64,000 nt of DNA from Zanthoxylum bungeanum (lineage: Eukaryota; Streptophyta; Magnoliopsida; Sapindales; Rutaceae), in NCBI GenBank assembly GCA_019454045.1, contig SKCR01029078.1:53167-117166 (forward strand), read 5' to 3'. The notes below the pieces were generated by a model that searched no databases, was not told where the DNA came from, and saw only the letters and a list, made by a program, of their open reading frames with translations. Position numbers and translations under genes: made by a program. Shown piece by piece: positions 59,761-64,000 of this stretch; positions within the stretch are counted from its first letter, which is position 1; every line of letters starts with the position of its first letter.

Positions 59761-62439
59761 GATACTAATTTTCATAATTGCCTAATATCCATTACAAATA
59801 CCAAATTTTATATTCGTAAAAACCGCGGATATCGAATATTTTTTTAACGCAATTCTATAGACAAATTATCATCCATATAAAAGATCAATAATTAAAACTA
59901 TATTTCCATTTTATATAAAAGACATAAGTCTTAATATTTGAAAATAGTGCATGAAAAACCGGATAGCATGAAGTTCTAAAAAATACTTTTAAAATGCAAT
60001 TCTAAACAATTGGCTAAATACTTTATTTTTTAAAATTACATTCCTTCCAAATCATTTACAATAACCGAAATTAAAATCATGTTTCCTAAAAATTGTTCAT
60101 ATATTAAGAATCAAACAGTTTTTTTTTTTTTTTTTTAATGACACTCTCCCCTTTCCGTTTTAGATTTTTCCACATACTCTTAATAGTTTTCATTTAAAAT
60201 TATAAGAGATTAATATTTTTAATTTATAATTATTTAGTTATTTTAAAATGGGTTCAAAACTTCATTTTTGTTTTTAATTTTTGTTTTTAATTTTTTTTTT
60301 TTTTTGCCGCGCTCATCGTTGTGCTTATCAAAATTAGACCGAATAGATTTCTCATTTTAATATTAATACAATATAATTAATGTATTAGTCAATTAGGTGT
60401 CAAATAAAAAGGTAAGGATCATAATAATACCATTTAAAAAAAAAAAACATTTACAACATTCCTATCAATCAAATGCACGAATTAATTACCTCTTAATTCT
60501 CCATTACCAACTCCAATATTTAACTTTAATGGGATGTAGTGTTGGAAGGGAACATACGCACTTCAAAATTGCTTTGAAACCTTAAATTTCGTTACCCCCA
60601 TCAATCCCTTAAATCGATTCAAATTATCAAATCCAATAGCAAAAATAAAGTTTTATCTCAATTAGTTCAATCTTTGGCATTTAAAATTTCCTTAAAAATG
60701 GTGAATTAAGAAATGGGATTAGTTAATTTTGCATTAAAGCACGTAAGACCAACATGCCTTGCTTGAAAGCAATTGGTCGATATTTGTGCAACTGGGAGAC
60801 AAAGTCACCGGGGCTTGTACGATTTCACATGGTTTTGTTCGAAGATTGCAACAAATGGCTCTTGGCCTCACGTGTGTTTCAACCTCATATCTTGTGTCTT
60901 TCTATGCAAATTTTTTAGCTGCGAAATTTATGCTTTTGAATGGTCCAAAGATTTGGAATAAGCAACTCAATCTTCAAAAGAAAGTCAAAGCTCGACAGCT
61001 TGCTTGGACAGGAACAATGTATGAAAATTTAATTGAAAGAGACACAAAATGGATATGGCCTAAGTGTTTAATTAAGTGATTAGCCCAATTAAGTACATCC
61101 TCATGATCGTGTATGCATTTTCAAGCCCAGTTCAAGCAAGTTGGCAAAATCATCTCATCTCAATTTTTAATTTTAAATCAAATGGTTCTCTCGGAATTTA
61201 AAATTTTTTAAATTAAAATTTGAGATTTAATATGTTTTTTTTTTGGGTGGATAATTATTCATCCCAAATCTAATTGAGATTTGGGATTTTCTTCCCGCCT
61301 AGCGGAATGTTAATGTTGTGATAAAACAAGATTCATAAGGGAAGTAGAAGGCAGTTTCAAAGATATTTAAAAAAGAAGAAAGAAAGAAAGAAAGGAGGCA
61401 GCAGCCTAATAATGGCTAGGAATTAGTCGAGCTCAATCAATGTGTCCACTGATGTTGAGTGATCAATCTAATGCTTGCTAGCAAACACATTCAAAAGAAC
61501 AAAGTAGTACTTGTCATATTCAATCATCAAAACTTATAATTATTGTACACCCACTAATCGATCCATTTCTATGTGTTATATATATGAAAAGATACGCAAA
61601 ATCACCATCTATCATATTGGGTTTCTACTTTAATTTCTAGCTACTTAGCTTTTATTTCGATGTCTCCATCTTCTTGTTCTCTCATTTCACCTCAAGTTTG
61701 AACCTCATGTTGATAATCGATAGATTTTCTTGTATTCCACTTTAATGTGCATGCTCTAATTACCATTATTATATCATTCTTTTACTACGTATATAGTCTT
61801 AAGTACGTAGTTAATAATTAAAGGACGAAGTAATTAAGCATGGCCTTTCATATGTTATATATATTTAGTTATCTTTCTATAATTAGGCTTGTACTGGGAA
61901 GTGGTAACCCATATCTAATGTTAGAATGACTTTGAGCTCTCAGTGTGTATTTATTAATCATGTCAGTCCTGGATTTTGAGGATAATAAATGAGTTTTTAA
62001 AGTATATGGTCGCCTACTGATAAAAATGATATTTTTTTGGCCTATTTGTTGCAATTAATATTGACTTTTTTTAAATATGAGATCCTTAATTTTAATCCAA
62101 ATTTTGGGACCCTAACCGACCATTTGTGTGGGTTGTTATCAGGACCATCATTATTATATGTTTTCTTAAATATTTGGAATCAAATTTGGCAATTCCGAGT
62201 CTAAATATATATTAGGTTGTATCATATTCATATCGTCATCACATAGTTAATCTGGCCGGTAGGTATTAGGAATTTTTTTGTCATAAAAATTTGTATATTT
62301 TTACAACTTGTGGGCGGTGAAAGTGAGATAAAGAAAGAATATTTGTTATCTTCAATTCGTTAGGTCTGGCCTTTAAAGTCCAATTGAATTTTAAGCTTTG
62401 TTCTGAAAATATTTTGCAATAGGCCTGCACGAGTGTGTT
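59761..62439. other. Intergenic, AT-rich, no recognised gene
   Basis: Contains poly-T runs (60119-60136, 60290-60305) and a 106-codon open frame at 60759-61079 whose translation I do not recognise; nothing supports it as a gene. A (GAAA)n-like stretch is at 61374-61396. Confidence 0.5.
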
Positions 62440-63200
62440 ATTTGGTTAGGATGTTTCCCTCCTTATTTTATGTTTGCAATTAAGTTGCTAATCAAAGGGT
62501 GCATTATGCTTATGCCTTAATTGTATTAGTGAGTAGTGAATTCTTCCTACCCTTTATCCACAAGCTTATTGGCTTATATAGAGTTTTATATGCGTGTAGG
62601 TGTCAATTTATGATTGACACTTATTCATAACCGGACTGTCCTCTAAATGTATGGTGTACATTTGGCGTGATACATGCTCTGATATGACATTAAGTGTAAT
62701 TACACCTGATAATATAAATGTTAAAATATGCTTGCATGTTAAAATAAGTGGATTCTCATTAAAGTTCACTAATCTCGGATGATGATATATATGACATCAT
62801 GTACTCTGAAGTACTGATATCAAGGTTGGAATGCTTCTGATATACTATGATAGGTTCCAAAGTGAGCCCCATCCGGAATATGCTTAGATCGGATAAGACT
62901 TACCTCGGAATTTCTTCACTCTTGAGTGATATGGCCTCAAAGTGACATTATTACGGAGAAACTCCAGGTCGGGGTCTAACCTCGCCGATCAAATCCTAGT
63001 TTCTTTGGAAGTCTTCCCACTTCGGGGGTCAGCCTGACCTCTCTTGTCTACTAGTATTGTAGTACCATGACAGATGTCACCCTCCCACTAGATCTGAGTC
63101 TACTTGCAGCAGTTCCACTAAAAAGAAGTGTCGAGGAAATTTCAACTACATGTCGACATATGAGCCTGATCGCAAGATTAATTATGAACACCTACACAAC
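62440..63200. other. Possible LTR-like or leader-like sequence, unassigned
   Basis: Denser in G and C than its surroundings, with words such as CTCCAGGTCGGGGTCTAACC near 62960, and a TATATAGAG box near 62575. No ORF. The text resembles LTR DNA but no ends, partner or duplication were found. Confidence 0.25.
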
Positions 63201-64000
63201 TTAGCATTCAAATGTCAAAAAATAAAGCATGTGTTACATTTCAACAAGTTTGCACAATACTTTGCATAATTATATGTTTTTTATTTATCCTTTGTGTTTT
63301 TTTAAATACACATGTTTTTATAAAATATTATGTAATATCCTTGTGGTTTATAATTTATTGACTGGGACAAGAGTGGATTAAACTAGTACACTCTTTCATT
63401 ATATTCTTTGTAGGCAAATAGTAAGCGTCGTGAAAATGCTTTAACTCTTGTAAACCAAACAAAGAGAAGCGACAGTGACCATCGGATAATGATCGGACGG
63501 ACCACGTGGTACCAAACATGTATGCATGCATGCATACTGCATTCATTCATTCATGCATGGACCCATTGATCGAATCCTGCGTGGCTCCCATATAAGTTTC
63601 TGAAATAGACAGCTAGGCATACATATGCATGGATGGTTAAACTTAAATCATCGGTCCATGCACACGTGGAAAAAGGTTAAAGGACAGACGTGACGTGGGT
63701 CCAAGATCATGTGGGTGCCATACTGATGATCATGTGATGTTAGGTTAGGGCTAGGGTTTGCATGTAACAACAGCGATTGAAGCCAAACAAAGGAATACAA
63801 GCAGCAAAGTCTGAGCATTACTATCATTATTATTGCAAGTGGGAAAGGAAAGTCGGAGAAGAAGATAGGATCCAACGTGTTCTTGAGAATGTGGTTTTAC
63901 AGAAAAAAAAACTTATATGAATAAATAAATTTTGGATTCTCTTTGTTGCATGATTATTCATTTTGATTGTATTAGACAACTTTATTTGAGAGACCCATAT
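63201..64000. promoter_or_regulatory. Unassigned right edge with G-box and RY motifs
   Basis: CCACGTGG at 63503-63510, CATGCATGCAT at 63526-63536, further CATGCATGG at 63554, CACGTGG near 63663 and TGACGTGGG at 63691-63699. No convincing ORF follows before the edge. It may be a promoter for a gene outside the window. Confidence 0.3.

Noticed and set aside
60759..61079. A 106-codon frame in the intergenic region
   Set aside because: There is no recognisable motif, no promoter or splice context, and a second frame is open across the same stretch. A gene cannot be excluded but is unsupported.

Overview
The window looks like nuclear DNA of a flowering plant, probably a eudicot. It is AT-rich, full of nested LTR retrotransposons of plant-type Ty1/copia and Ty3/gypsy families, and holds one intact intron-containing host gene: a PIN-FORMED auxin efflux carrier of the PIN3/4/7 type (six exons, 50790-53894, 658 codons). 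I found no prokaryotic features, rRNA gene or functional tRNA gene. Element families were recognised from memory of conserved motifs, not by a search.

Layout. 1-11159: a decayed SIRE/Maximus-like copia element (pol 1732-3642 and 6405-6564, an accessory ORF remnant 8340-9153, a polypurine tract near 9465, a probable LTR 9481-10690). Another LTR fragment borders it on the left (716-1731) and a 2.76-kb solo LTR (3643-6404) interrupts it. 11160-14115: a hAT deletion derivative that keeps a BED-finger start, and a foldback MITE with 9-bp duplications. 14116-20075: a gypsy element with two LTRs and an intact gag, but with pol replaced by three tandem arrays; one LTR carries a tRNA-like SINE. 20076-38459: AT-rich repetitive DNA carrying a 9.3-kb gypsy element (21768-31067, LTRs about 2.56-2.58 kb) and a 6.2-kb solo LTR (31487-37695) that itself contains a copia-type LTR and two hAT foldback elements. 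38460-49640: three tandem units of about 460 bp. The middle unit is split by a 3.1-kb solo LTR (39058-42155) and by a complete 6.77-kb non-autonomous element (42237-49001) whose only long gene runs antisense. 49641-55509: the PIN gene with its flanks. 55510-59760: a copia element (Retrofit/Ale-like) with its 5' LTR and a decayed pol but no gag, RNase H or 3' LTR. 59761-64000: noncoding as far as I can see, with a cluster of G-box and RY motifs near the right edge.

Most insertions are supported by target-site duplications read directly: CATTC, CTCAA, CCATC, CACTT, AAAAT (LTR elements), TACCCAAG, a 7/8 match of AGTCATTA, a 7/8 match of GTATGTGT (hAT) and GCTTTACAT (MITE). They give a clear nesting order. 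The best candidates for something undescribed are a module of about 90 nt shared by two LTR families, with paired substitutions in a possible stem, and the 42237-49001 element with its antisense ORF and a TCGACTGA-type motif scattered through more than 4 kb. The PIN gene is the only sequence likely to serve the plant directly; it would set the direction of auxin flow.
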